Positions 46,769 through 54,943 of a stretch of 64,000 nucleotides of DNA are shown here, piece by piece. The stretch is from Bdellovibrionales bacterium RIFCSPHIGHO2_01_FULL_40_29. GTDB taxonomy: Bacteria; Bdellovibrionota; Bdellovibrionia; Bdellovibrionales; Bdellovibrionaceae. A model generated the notes under the pieces. The model searched no databases and had not been told where the DNA came from. It saw only the letters and a program-made list of their open reading frames with translations. Both the position numbers and the translations under genes were made by a program. The stretch lies in NCBI GenBank assembly GCA_001771815.1, contig MEPU01000009.1, positions 1 to 64,000 of the forward strand, given 5' to 3'. Every line of letters starts with the position of its first letter. Within the stretch, counting starts at the first letter, position 1.

Positions 46769-47983
46769 ATGAACTCACTTCAGCACCTGATCATTTCAAC
46801 AGTTCTATTTTTAGCAACAAGCCTAACCTCGATAACCCTCCAAATACCAAAAGGTATAAGTCCTTATGCCTTCCAAGATGTTCATCAGTTGTTTTCGCTT
46901 CTGCAAAGTGGTGAGCTGCCCATTACAAAATGGATTCGCATGGTCAACCCAGGCGTCAATACCCTGGAGGCCAATGAGGGATCTATCGATTTATCATGCG
47001 AACAAATCCCCCAAGCTGCCAGAGATCGCTGTGCGAATGCCTGGATCGACTATCGACACGGAGCACTTAATTTTTTCAATGGAACACTTTGTCGATTAAA
47101 TAATGAAACAACGGCTGGCGTTGAAAATGTTCTTTGTCATTTTAGAAAATCACTCGGTGTCAAAGTAGATTTGAACTCGCTTCCCTTAACAGCTCAAAAA
47201 GTTTTTGGACCTGTCACAGTGCATGTTACTGTGACGTTTCCCACCGAGAATTGGGCCCTTGACCAAGGTTATCAAGCCAAAGGCAGCGTCACAGTAAATG
47301 GCTCCCTCTATATGGTTCTTTACTGGGGTGGACAGAACAACCGCTCAAAAGGTTTCATGATCGAAGGTTTTGTTGATCAAGGACTTGCCGGAAGTAGAGC
47401 CGCTTACACGCAATGGGATCTTACAGATCCCACCAACCAAGTGGTTAAACTTTTTCATGCGGATTTTTCGTCCAGCGGTCGCTACCTGACAAATCCATTA
47501 AAAAGTGCAACCTCATATCGCGGTGATGCCGCCATCTATGGAGCCGTCAATTTCAATGCAGAAACATCTGAAGTTACAACACAAGTCGTCCTTATCGAAC
47601 AGCAACGAAATGGCTCGAATGAATTTGGCTGTTTCCGCATGTTTGCTGCTGGAAAAAAGAATGGTCGAATGGTCATCGCCAAAACTGAGAATGCTTTAAA
47701 AAATCTCGGGCAATCGGTCTTTTCCGGTGATCAGGATTTTCACAATATGGACGGCATTGTCCTGACGGATTCAACAAAGACCGCTCCATATGAAGGTCAA
47801 ATTTTAAACTCGGCTATTTCTATCGGAACAGTATTGCACCAGAGTCTTGATTCCAACCCATTTCATATATCCTGTTCTGATTTAAACCAATTGGGGGATT
47901 CAAACCCAGAACAGCTTTTTTCATCAGCACGCCCAAGTCTGGTTGATTTTAATAAATCAGTGATAGATGTCTTTTCAAATTAG
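46769..47983 (+). CDS. Secreted or membrane-associated protein, unknown
   Basis: About 404 residues from the ATG at 46769, one base after the small lipoprotein's stop; in-frame ATGs at 46757 and 46727 would overlap it. An N-terminal hydrophobic stretch (LIISTVLFLATSLTSI) is probably a signal. The body looks strand-rich with FGPVTVHVTVTFPTENWA and YMVLYWGGQNNRSKG, and a few Cys (LSCEQIP, DRCANAW, LCRLNNE). Not recognised. Its stop overlaps the convergent barrel gene by four bases. Confidence 0.7.
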   Translation: MNSLQHLIISTVLFLATSLTSITLQIPKGISPYAFQDVHQLFSLLQSGELPITKWIRMVNPGVNTLEANEGSIDLSCEQIPQAARDRCANAWIDYRHGALNFFNGTLCRLNNETTAGVENVLCHFRKSLGVKVDLNSLPLTAQKVFGPVTVHVTVTFPTENWALDQGYQAKGSVTVNGSLYMVLYWGGQNNRSKGFMIEGFVDQGLAGSRAAYTQWDLTDPTNQVVKLFHADFSSSGRYLTNPLKSATSYRGDAAIYGAVNFNAETSEVTTQVVLIEQQRNGSNEFGCFRMFAAGKKNGRMVIAKTENALKNLGQSVFSGDQDFHNMDGIVLTDSTKTAPYEGQILNSAISIGTVLHQSLDSNPFHISCSDLNQLGDSNPEQLFSSARPSLVDFNKSVIDVFSN

Positions 47984-48927
47984 AAATTAAGACTCACACC
48001 GAGGGCAATCCCGGCAATACCTTTGAATGAGCTATCCTGCGAAAAATCCAAATGGGGCACCACTTGATAATCAAGAATTTTCTTATAGAGCAGATGATTC
48101 CACGAAACAGAAAAACTGTATCCATGCAGATGATATGCCGGTCGACTATTTGAAAAAGTAAATACACTGTACGCAAAAAAAGAATTCTTTGTGATTGATT
48201 GCACTAGTGATGTTCCGATTGTTGTCGAAAACAAGTTTCTTTTTTCTTCATATTCACCCTCGTTAATGAGGTTCAATGTGTACGTATCATTTAAAAAAAA
48301 CGAAAGATTCATACCTAAAAACACCCCGGTTCCCTTGTCAGGATTTGCAAAAAATTCGATCTTGGGATTAACCTCATAGGTGGTCATATCTGACGTGCTT
48401 GAAAAACTTAATGAATGAGATACCTTAAGAGGATCTTGCAAATCAATCCGAGGTTGAAATGAAGTTTTCACAGCTCCTAAGTTTCGGAATAATCCTAATG
48501 CTGCCCCAAAATTTTGCTCGCGCACAAGAGGTTGGGCATAACGCTTCCGTGAGCCACGTTCCTCATTTTGATCATATGTGGTGAACTTTAATTGAAAATA
48601 ATCTTCAACGTTGGGCAATTTAAGATTGATATTCAGATGGGTTACATTTTCAACAGTCTGCCCTTCAGAAGAACTACTGATATTTTCAACACGAATACTG
48701 GTTTCGTTCTTTCGTTGATACTTTTTATAAACTATAAAATTATCAATATTTTCAGCAATACCATCGATATACTCGGAAATAGCGATATTCGAAGAAATAA
48801 ACTTCTCTTCGAATTTTTTAAAAAAAGATTTTTCTTTAACTTCTTCAGCAAAGGCAAGTTGTCCATTTAAAAAAAAGCAGACTAACACCAGATAGCAAAA
48901 AGATTTTGGTTGAACTCTATTGAACAT
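47980..48927 (-). CDS. Outer-membrane barrel-like protein, unknown
   Basis: About 315 residues: signal peptide ending LAFA, a helical start (FFKKFEEKFISSNIAI), then alternating strands with aromatic ends (YFQLKFTTYDQNEERG, NFGAALGLFRNLGAVK, FAYSVFTFSNSRP) and a C-terminal Phe (GVSLNF), typical of BAM substrates. Probably a 12-strand or smaller barrel. TTG at 48930 or ATG at 48927; I use the ATG. Confidence 0.75.
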   Translation of the reverse strand: MFNRVQPKSFCYLVLVCFFLNGQLAFAEEVKEKSFFKKFEEKFISSNIAISEYIDGIAENIDNFIVYKKYQRKNETSIRVENISSSSEGQTVENVTHLNINLKLPNVEDYFQLKFTTYDQNEERGSRKRYAQPLVREQNFGAALGLFRNLGAVKTSFQPRIDLQDPLKVSHSLSFSSTSDMTTYEVNPKIEFFANPDKGTGVFLGMNLSFFLNDTYTLNLINEGEYEEKRNLFSTTIGTSLVQSITKNSFFAYSVFTFSNSRPAYHLHGYSFSVSWNHLLYKKILDYQVVPHLDFSQDSSFKGIAGIALGVSLNF

Positions 48928-48945
48928 CAATCCTAATCTCTTTCT

Positions 48946-49572
48946 ATGTTATCCATATTAAAATTGTTTCTTTTGAACTCACTACTGATATCTTCAGCTT
49001 TAGCTTATACTCCGCAAGAAGGTAATGTCACGGCGACTTTGGGTCCTTTTCTTTATAAAACAAATTTTGAATCCACGGATACCGGAGCAAATTCTCCGAA
49101 CTTGGGTGGTGTCGGATTGATAGCTCTCGGGGACTTAAATGCCACCGGCAGTTTAGAAATAGCCATGTTCAAACTTCATAAACTTTACTTTCGCGAACAA
49201 GCTTCGAACTCGATTGTTGAAGAAAAAGAAATTATCCACATTACTATGGGATACCGCTACTGGATCAACCCGTATTTTTCAACATCCCTTTCATTCTATT
49301 CATCATACTCAATGGGAGATCCTAAAATTATTCACAGCACCTTTGCTGCTGGTGCTGAAATTGATACTTCGGCACGCGACACCACTGAGTATGGTTTTGA
49401 CTGGGCCGTTCAGGGTGATATTTGGAGCAATGATAAAATGGCTGTCATTGCAGAAACGCGTTATTCCCTGTCCGTAACCAGCAAAGAAAAAGAAAAATCT
49501 GATCACTATGGATTGATGTTGGGAATTCGTTATTTAATTCAAGAAAAATTTGGAAAATTGCCAAAAAAGTAA
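48946..49572 (+). CDS. Outer-membrane beta-barrel protein, unknown
   Basis: 208 residues with a signal peptide ending ALAY. Strand pattern with aromatic girdle (IIHITMGYRYWINPYFSTSLSFYS, split: ITMGYRYWINP, STSLSFYSSYS). The C-terminus carries a KFGKLPKK tail after the last strand instead of the usual terminal aromatic. It is divergent from the preceding barrel gene with only 18 bp between starts. Confidence 0.72.
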   Translation: MLSILKLFLLNSLLISSALAYTPQEGNVTATLGPFLYKTNFESTDTGANSPNLGGVGLIALGDLNATGSLEIAMFKLHKLYFREQASNSIVEEKEIIHITMGYRYWINPYFSTSLSFYSSYSMGDPKIIHSTFAAGAEIDTSARDTTEYGFDWAVQGDIWSNDKMAVIAETRYSLSVTSKEKEKSDHYGLMLGIRYLIQEKFGKLPKK

Positions 49573-49576
49573 AAGC

Positions 49577-50374
49577 TTAAGTTCCAAACCGATACGACGC
49601 CATATCGACGCCCATCACATGATCAACAAACTCAGCATGTCCTAAATCCTGACCTGCAGCACCGGCGACAATCATCAAGGGCACCAAATGATCTTCATAC
49701 GGATGTGCTTCGCGAGCAGATGGCGCTAATGCCCAAGATCTTAACTTTTCTGACCTTTGCTGAATATCTTTTTCCGTCACTGTGCTTTCAAGCCAAGCCC
49801 CAAAATTTTTAGAAACTGCAGTAGCACCTGCGGATCCAAAACCACGCATATTGTGATAGCTAAGACCACTGCCAATAATAAGGACTCCCTGACTGCGTAA
49901 TGATTCCAAGGCCCTTCCGGCTTGTAAGTGCTCTTCAGTGTCATAGTTTTGTTTTATGGACATGGATACCACAGGAATATTCGCATTGGGGTACATCATC
50001 ACGAGCGGTACAAATGTGCCATGATCAATTCCATGATTGGGATCTGAATGATTTTCAATACCGGCCTTAGAAAGTAAATTTAAAACGTCATTGGCAATGG
50101 TCGGATGCCCCATGACGGGATATTTGATTTGATAAGTATGACTAGGAAACCCTGTATAATCAAAAATCATTTCCGGAGCCGCTGTCGTTGAAACAGTAAA
50201 TGCAGATTCTTCCCAATGTCCAGAAATTGATAATATTGCTTTTGGCGTTTCAGACAAAGTTTGTGGCAGCTGTTGCAACCACTGAGCCGTCTTTTGAAAT
50301 TGCGTCTTCATTTCCGGAACATACGGCCAAGGGCCCCCACCATGAGAAATAAAAAAAGTTGGTAGCTTTTTCAT
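49577..50374 (-). CDS. Extradiol ring-cleavage dioxygenase family (LigB/DODA-type)
   Basis: 265 residues of the class III extradiol family: FISHGGGPWPYVP at the N-terminus supplies metal-site His, SGHWEE the second, and HGIDHGTFVPLVMM the third, with GSGLSYHNMRGF near the C-terminus. Substrates range from catechols to DOPA; which is used here is unclear. The start overlaps the YchJ gene stop as TAATG, so they are translationally linked. Confidence 0.9.
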   Translation of the reverse strand: MKKLPTFFISHGGGPWPYVPEMKTQFQKTAQWLQQLPQTLSETPKAILSISGHWEESAFTVSTTAAPEMIFDYTGFPSHTYQIKYPVMGHPTIANDVLNLLSKAGIENHSDPNHGIDHGTFVPLVMMYPNANIPVVSMSIKQNYDTEEHLQAGRALESLRSQGVLIIGSGLSYHNMRGFGSAGATAVSKNFGAWLESTVTEKDIQQRSEKLRSWALAPSAREAHPYEDHLVPLMIVAGAAGQDLGHAEFVDHVMGVDMASYRFGT

Positions 50375-50901
50375 TAATCCTCAGTACCACAGCATTTTTT
50401 AAATTTCTTGCCGCTGCCACAATGACATGGATCATTTCGACCAATCTTGGGTTGATCTCGAACAACAGTCTGAGGTTTCGCATGGTGATGATCTTCGCCT
50501 TCTTTATGAGTATGGGCCTCTCCATCAATAAAAAGCCAACGACCATTATCACCTTTACGAAATTGCGAAATCTCGTGGTGGTCCAAACCTTCGCCACCCT
50601 GCTCATAAGTTGCAATGAACTCGACAACTCCTTTTTTATCCTGTGGTCCTCCATCCGAAGTGGATAAAATTTTAAGTCCTTTCCACTTGGCTTGTTGAGC
50701 CCATTGCTGAGTTGTTGCTGGATCAAAATCAGATCGGGATTCTGGCGCCAAAGTTGATCTTAGATATTCGATATTTGCCTGAGTATACGCTGTATACCGA
50801 GAACGCATTAATTTTTCAGCTGTCTCAGGAAAGGCTTTCCCCTTAAGATACGGTTCACAACAGAGTTCAAAAACTTGATTCGATCCACAGGGACAATTCA
50901 T
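50374..50901 (-). CDS. ychJ: YchJ-family protein with two SEC-C motifs
   Basis: 175 residues. An N-terminal SEC-C zinc motif ([19 protein letters not shown]) leads into the family's [16 protein letters not shown], and a second SEC-C motif closes the chain ([17 protein letters not shown]). A His-rich linker ([13 protein letters not shown]) separates them. The family is uncharacterised. First gene of a two-gene unit with the dioxygenase. Confidence 0.92.
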   Translation of the reverse strand: MNCPCGSNQVFELCCEPYLKGKAFPETAEKLMRSRYTAYTQANIEYLRSTLAPESRSDFDPATTQQWAQQAKWKGLKILSTSDGGPQDKKGVVEFIATYEQGGEGLDHHEISQFRKGDNGRWLFIDGEAHTHKEGEDHHHAKPQTVVRDQPKIGRNDPCHCGSGKKFKKCCGTED

Positions 50902-51061
50902 GTCTATTCCTTTTTTTTAACCAGATTTAGCAACTATTTCGAAAATCTAAATATTCCAAGATGAAGTATGCCCTATTTATTAAAAAACCTCAATATATCG
51001 AATCAGAAATGCTCAAGGCCCTGGCTCCTGCTAAAGTAAATTCCATGAGAAGGAGTTCCCA

Positions 51062-51499
51062 GTGAGTACCAAAATCATACTGCTCGTTGAAGATAATCCT
51101 GATGATGAAGAATTAACCCTCAGAGCACTCAAGAAAAATAATATTCGCAATGAAATTGTTGTTGCTCGAGATGGGTTAGAAGCTATTGAATACCTCGAAG
51201 GAACTGGCAAGTACGCTGGTCGAGACCCAAAAGCTCTGCCACAAGTCATCCTGCTGGATTTAAAGCTTCCAAAAATGGATGGCTTAGCTGTTCTTCGAAA
51301 AATACGAAGCAATGTAAAAACTAGACTTCTTCCGGTTGTTATTCTGACATCTTCAAAAGAAGAACAAGATCTCATTCAAGGATATGATTTAGGTGCTAAC
51401 AGTTATATTCGAAAACCTGTCGACTTTAACGAATTTACAGAAGCTGTACGCAATTTGGGTCTTTATTGGTTAGTCCTTAACGAAACCCCTCCCAGTTGA
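51062..51499 (+). CDS. CheY-like response regulator (Rcp1 group)
   Basis: 145 residues, a single receiver domain with acidic D11 and neighbours (VEDNPDDEEL), phospho-acceptor D66 in ILLDLKLPKMDG, and the K of YIRKPVDF. The long EYLEGTGKYAGRD insertion is typical of the Rcp1 type that pairs with phytochrome-style kinases. Start GTG at 51062 with AAGGAG six bases upstream. It heads a run of four same-strand genes and is probably the partner of the kinase at 53111. Confidence 0.93.
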   Translation: MSTKIILLVEDNPDDEELTLRALKKNNIRNEIVVARDGLEAIEYLEGTGKYAGRDPKALPQVILLDLKLPKMDGLAVLRKIRSNVKTRLLPVVILTSSKEEQDLIQGYDLGANSYIRKPVDFNEFTEAVRNLGLYWLVLNETPPS

Positions 51500-51516
51500 A
51501 ATAAAGTGAGAATCAT

Positions 51517-52677
51517 ATGCGATGGATTTTATTTTTTATCTTAATTCTGATAACCACCTTGAGCGAAGCTCAAAGACTTTCAAAAAAATCAACTGAAGAG
51601 CGCATCCAAGAGCTGGAAAATCGTATTCAAGAATTATACTCGCGCCAAGTTGAAGGCAGTGGTCGTGTGACGACGTTCTTGAATAATAATTTTTCTCTAG
51701 GGGGTTTTTACGACGGAGCTATCACTTCTGTCTCAGGGCCAGACACCGAAACGCAATTTTCCGCTTCTTCAAATATTTTTGGATTGAATTTCTCAACCGA
51801 TTTTAGTGATAGTTTAGATTTTGTTGCTCAATTCATTACAGGATTAAGTTATCCACTTGTAAATGCTCACAATAATCCATCTTTAACTCCCTCTTCGCGA
51901 CAGTATTTGGGATTTGGAATTGGCTCACTCATCACACAAGCGTATCTCGAATATGAAAACTCGCCGGCATTCAGAATTCAAACAGGTTTAGGTTACATCC
52001 CATTTGGAAAATCCATGCAGCAACGCGAGTTTGTCTTATTTCGGAGACGGGGCGGTCCCCAATTAGCAAATCCAACAGGGTCAACGGCTATTGCGCTGGC
52101 ATTCCCACTTTGGATGGGGTTGCATGCTTCTGGAAGTATTGATCAAAAAAAGTTTCGCTGGGGTTATAATGCTTATACCTTTTCGCCACAATCAAATCCC
52201 AAAACTCTTGGAATGGGAACACGATTATGGATGCGTCCAATAGAAGGCCTTTTTTTAGGAACTTCGCTGCAATCAGGTCAAAACTCAAATAGCACTTATT
52301 GGACTTATGGTTTTGATGTGGACTATTCCATTCGACAATTTGGAATCACCGCAGAGTATGCCCGCAATTTAGATTCAACGGATGACTCCACCCCAGAGTC
52401 TTACTATGTCGAACCCTATTATACATTTACTGGCGGCTCTTGGGTTATTTATGGTGTTATTGATTATCTCAGTCAGCCCAATCTGGTTGAAGGGGCCGGA
52501 ATTGATAATGGATTTCACAAATGGCAGTTCGGAGGTGGCATCAACTGGTTGCCCTTTTCAGCAACACGGCTACGGCTTGGATTTCTTTCACATGATTATA
52601 TAGGGCAATCTGCCACATTGATAACACAAGACCGTGACTATTTAAGTTGGGACCTATCATGCAGCGTTACTTTTTAA
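51517..52677 (+). CDS. Outer-membrane porin-like barrel
   Basis: 386 residues: signal peptide ending SEAQ, a short coiled coil (ERIQELENRIQELYSRQ) of the kind that precedes trimeric or periplasm-spanning porins, then strands with aromatic ends (QAYLEYENSPAFRIQTGLGY) and a terminal Phe (CSVTF). It overlaps the following binding-protein gene by 19 bp, so coupling is likely. A substrate cannot be named. Confidence 0.8.
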   Translation: MRWILFFILILITTLSEAQRLSKKSTEERIQELENRIQELYSRQVEGSGRVTTFLNNNFSLGGFYDGAITSVSGPDTETQFSASSNIFGLNFSTDFSDSLDFVAQFITGLSYPLVNAHNNPSLTPSSRQYLGFGIGSLITQAYLEYENSPAFRIQTGLGYIPFGKSMQQREFVLFRRRGGPQLANPTGSTAIALAFPLWMGLHASGSIDQKKFRWGYNAYTFSPQSNPKTLGMGTRLWMRPIEGLFLGTSLQSGQNSNSTYWTYGFDVDYSIRQFGITAEYARNLDSTDDSTPESYYVEPYYTFTGGSWVIYGVIDYLSQPNLVEGAGIDNGFHKWQFGGGINWLPFSATRLRLGFLSHDYIGQSATLITQDRDYLSWDLSCSVTF

Positions 52678-53093
52678 TCTCAGCTTTTTTTATTCTGTTT
52701 TACTCGTGTTTATCGCTGGCCCGAGCGGATGATATCACTTTCATTGTCAATGAAAACAACCCCGCAACAAGCATCAGTCGAGCCGAACTGGTCGATTATT
52801 TTTTCAAGAAAAAAAGGAAATGGCCCGACGGCACCAGTGTGCGATTTCTGGATCGAAAAAATGATTCCCTGGTACGCAAAGTTTTTTTATCAGAGTACCT
52901 TAATAAATCTTCTGAGGATGTTGAACTTTTCTGGATTGGCCAAAAACTCTATTCTGGCGATAGCGCTCCGCTTAAAGAAAGCTCGGATTCCATGGCGCTT
53001 CAATTTGTTAAATCTTTTAAAGGTGCCATTTCTTTTGTTCCAGAGCAGGCCGCTTTCGACGCCGAGGGGATCAAGATTATACAAGTACGGTAA
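52659..53093 (+). CDS. Short periplasmic phosphate-binding-like protein
   Basis: About 144 residues with a signal peptide (SLARA). The mature part matches the short PBP-like group usually annotated as phosphate ABC transporter substrate-binding protein: SISRAELVDYFFKKKRKWPDG, DSLVRKVFLSEYL, FVKSFKGAISFVP. It is half the size of PstS and has no transporter nearby, so a sensory role with the downstream kinase is more likely. The ATG at 52659 lies inside the barrel gene. Confidence 0.85.
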   Translation: MQRYFLISAFFILFYSCLSLARADDITFIVNENNPATSISRAELVDYFFKKKRKWPDGTSVRFLDRKNDSLVRKVFLSEYLNKSSEDVELFWIGQKLYSGDSAPLKESSDSMALQFVKSFKGAISFVPEQAAFDAEGIKIIQVR

Positions 53094-53098
53094 TTCAT

Positions 53099-53113
53099 AG
53101 GAGTATAAAAATT
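53099..53113 (+). promoter_or_regulatory. Ribosome site pointing to an ATT start
   Basis: AGGAG at 53099-53103 lies seven bases before an in-frame ATT (53111). No ATG, GTG or TTG is in the kinase frame between the previous stop and the TTG at 53156, which would begin inside the first membrane helix. Confidence 0.5.
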
Positions 53114-54943
53114 AAAGAATTTATCCAAACTAAATCTATTGCTCGTCGACTGACTTTGACGATTCTTGCAATTTCAACATTTTTTATAGTTGAACTTGGA
53201 GTTCTATTTGTTACCAGTCAGGATTTTTTAGGTGGTCTTTCTGAATTGCGATCCATTATCAAAGCCGATGAAGCTATTCGAAAAGCAAAACAACTCAGCC
53301 CCTCGCTTCATGATTCGTTGGAACAGATTCGATTGACGCCAGATCGTTCAGATGCCAATACGTTATACTTTGTTGCAGAATCCAAAGCTCTGGAGCAATT
53401 GAAACTGTGTCTGTCTTTTGTTGGACGAAACAGTGATGTCTATCCTCTCATTGAAGAAGCCATTAAGCATCTGGCTCAACTAAAAAAATCCAGTCTCGAA
53501 ATTTTTCTAAGTAATGACAAATCAATTGCCAAACAGCTCGTTGTTGAACAACTCGTTTTGGAATGGAATGAAATCTTAACTAAAAGTCAAATATCTTTGA
53601 CTGAAAAATCAAGTGTTGTCTTTGATCGGCTTTATGCGATTCGACTTCGCCCCCTAATCTCAAGTGTTACTCTGGCGATTGTTTTTTTGATAATGGCGCT
53701 CATTCTGGGTTTGCGTATTTCAGCAAAATTACAACACTCGACCGGAAGTCTTGTGAATGCCATCAATATCATTTCCGGAGGAAACTTAGACTATCGAGCT
53801 CCGCTTCTAGAGCATGATGAAATTGGTCGTTTAACCCACGCCTTTAATGCCATGACTTCAAATCTGCAGGAGACAACTGTTTCAAAACATCATATAGAAA
53901 ATATTATTAATTCTATGTTGGATTGTCTTTTGGTTTTTAGCGAAGACGGAACCATACTTCGAATCAATCCGGCCACAACAGATATTCTTGGATATGACAG
54001 TCACGAATTACTGAATCGCTCCATACAAAGCCTTTTTTCTGAAGACCTCACATCCATCAGTCAGTCTAAAAATATTGAAACAACCTGTTTGAAAAAAGAT
54101 GGCACAAAAACACCTGTCATCCTTTCAGTATCACCTCTTCAAAATTTAGGGGAAGGTCTCAAAACACGCGTCTGCATCATCAAAGATATCAGTGATATTC
54201 GTGCTGCCGAAGAAGATCTGCGGGAAAAAAATATTCTGTTGGCCAACGCGAATCGCGAATTGGAAAGTTTTAGCTATTCCGTATCTCATGATCTTCGAGC
54301 GCCGCTACGAGCCGTTGATGGTTTTAGTCAAGCTCTAGTAGAAGATTACAGCAATACGCTGGATGACGAAGCCAAACGTTACTTAAGTCGAATTCGGATA
54401 GCTATTCAAAAAATGGGCGCATTGATTGATGATATTCTGAAGCTTTCACGTATCAATCGAACTGAAATGAATTTAGAACAAGTTAACCTCGGCGAGTTGG
54501 CACATCTTGTTTATCATGACATCAAAGAGCAGCAAGCCAAAGATAGAACAATCGATTTTATTGTCACGGGTGACCTGACTTGCTATGCAGATTATGCCCT
54601 GGCACGTATAGTTCTTGAAAATTTGATTGGCAACTCCGTCAAGTACACATCGAAACATCCAACAGCTCGCATTGAACTTGGAGCAACCACCATTGATGGC
54701 AAGAAGACATTTTATATCAAAGACGATGGTGCCGGATTTGATATGGCCTATGCACAAAAATTATTTGGAGCCTTTCAGCGACTGCACCGAGACAGTGAAT
54801 TTTCTGGATCAGGAGTTGGTTTAGCGACAGTTCAACGAATTATTCACCGCCATCAAGGCAAAATCTGGGTTGATGCCGCCGTTGAACGAGGAGCAACATT
54901 TTACTTCACATTTGGAATTTCAAAGAATGACTTTACTATTTGA
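53111..54943 (+). CDS. PAS-containing histidine kinase, probable ATT start
   Basis: About 610 residues: a first membrane helix (LTILAISTFFIVELGVLF), a periplasmic helical sensor, a second membrane helix (SSVTLAIVFLIMALILGL), HAMP, a PAS domain (IINSMLDCLLVFSEDGTI), then a phytochrome-type HisKA with SVSHDLRAPLRAVDGF and an ATPase domain ending GSGVGLATVQRI. The acceptor His is 378 counting from the TTG at 53156. The ATT start restores a basic N-terminus (KEFIQTKSIARR) before the first helix. It follows the binding-protein gene by 17 bp. Confidence 0.85.
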   Translation: MKEFIQTKSIARRLTLTILAISTFFIVELGVLFVTSQDFLGGLSELRSIIKADEAIRKAKQLSPSLHDSLEQIRLTPDRSDANTLYFVAESKALEQLKLCLSFVGRNSDVYPLIEEAIKHLAQLKKSSLEIFLSNDKSIAKQLVVEQLVLEWNEILTKSQISLTEKSSVVFDRLYAIRLRPLISSVTLAIVFLIMALILGLRISAKLQHSTGSLVNAINIISGGNLDYRAPLLEHDEIGRLTHAFNAMTSNLQETTVSKHHIENIINSMLDCLLVFSEDGTILRINPATTDILGYDSHELLNRSIQSLFSEDLTSISQSKNIETTCLKKDGTKTPVILSVSPLQNLGEGLKTRVCIIKDISDIRAAEEDLREKNILLANANRELESFSYSVSHDLRAPLRAVDGFSQALVEDYSNTLDDEAKRYLSRIRIAIQKMGALIDDILKLSRINRTEMNLEQVNLGELAHLVYHDIKEQQAKDRTIDFIVTGDLTCYADYALARIVLENLIGNSVKYTSKHPTARIELGATTIDGKKTFYIKDDGAGFDMAYAQKLFGAFQRLHRDSEFSGSGVGLATVQRIIHRHQGKIWVDAAVERGATFYFTFGISKNDFTI

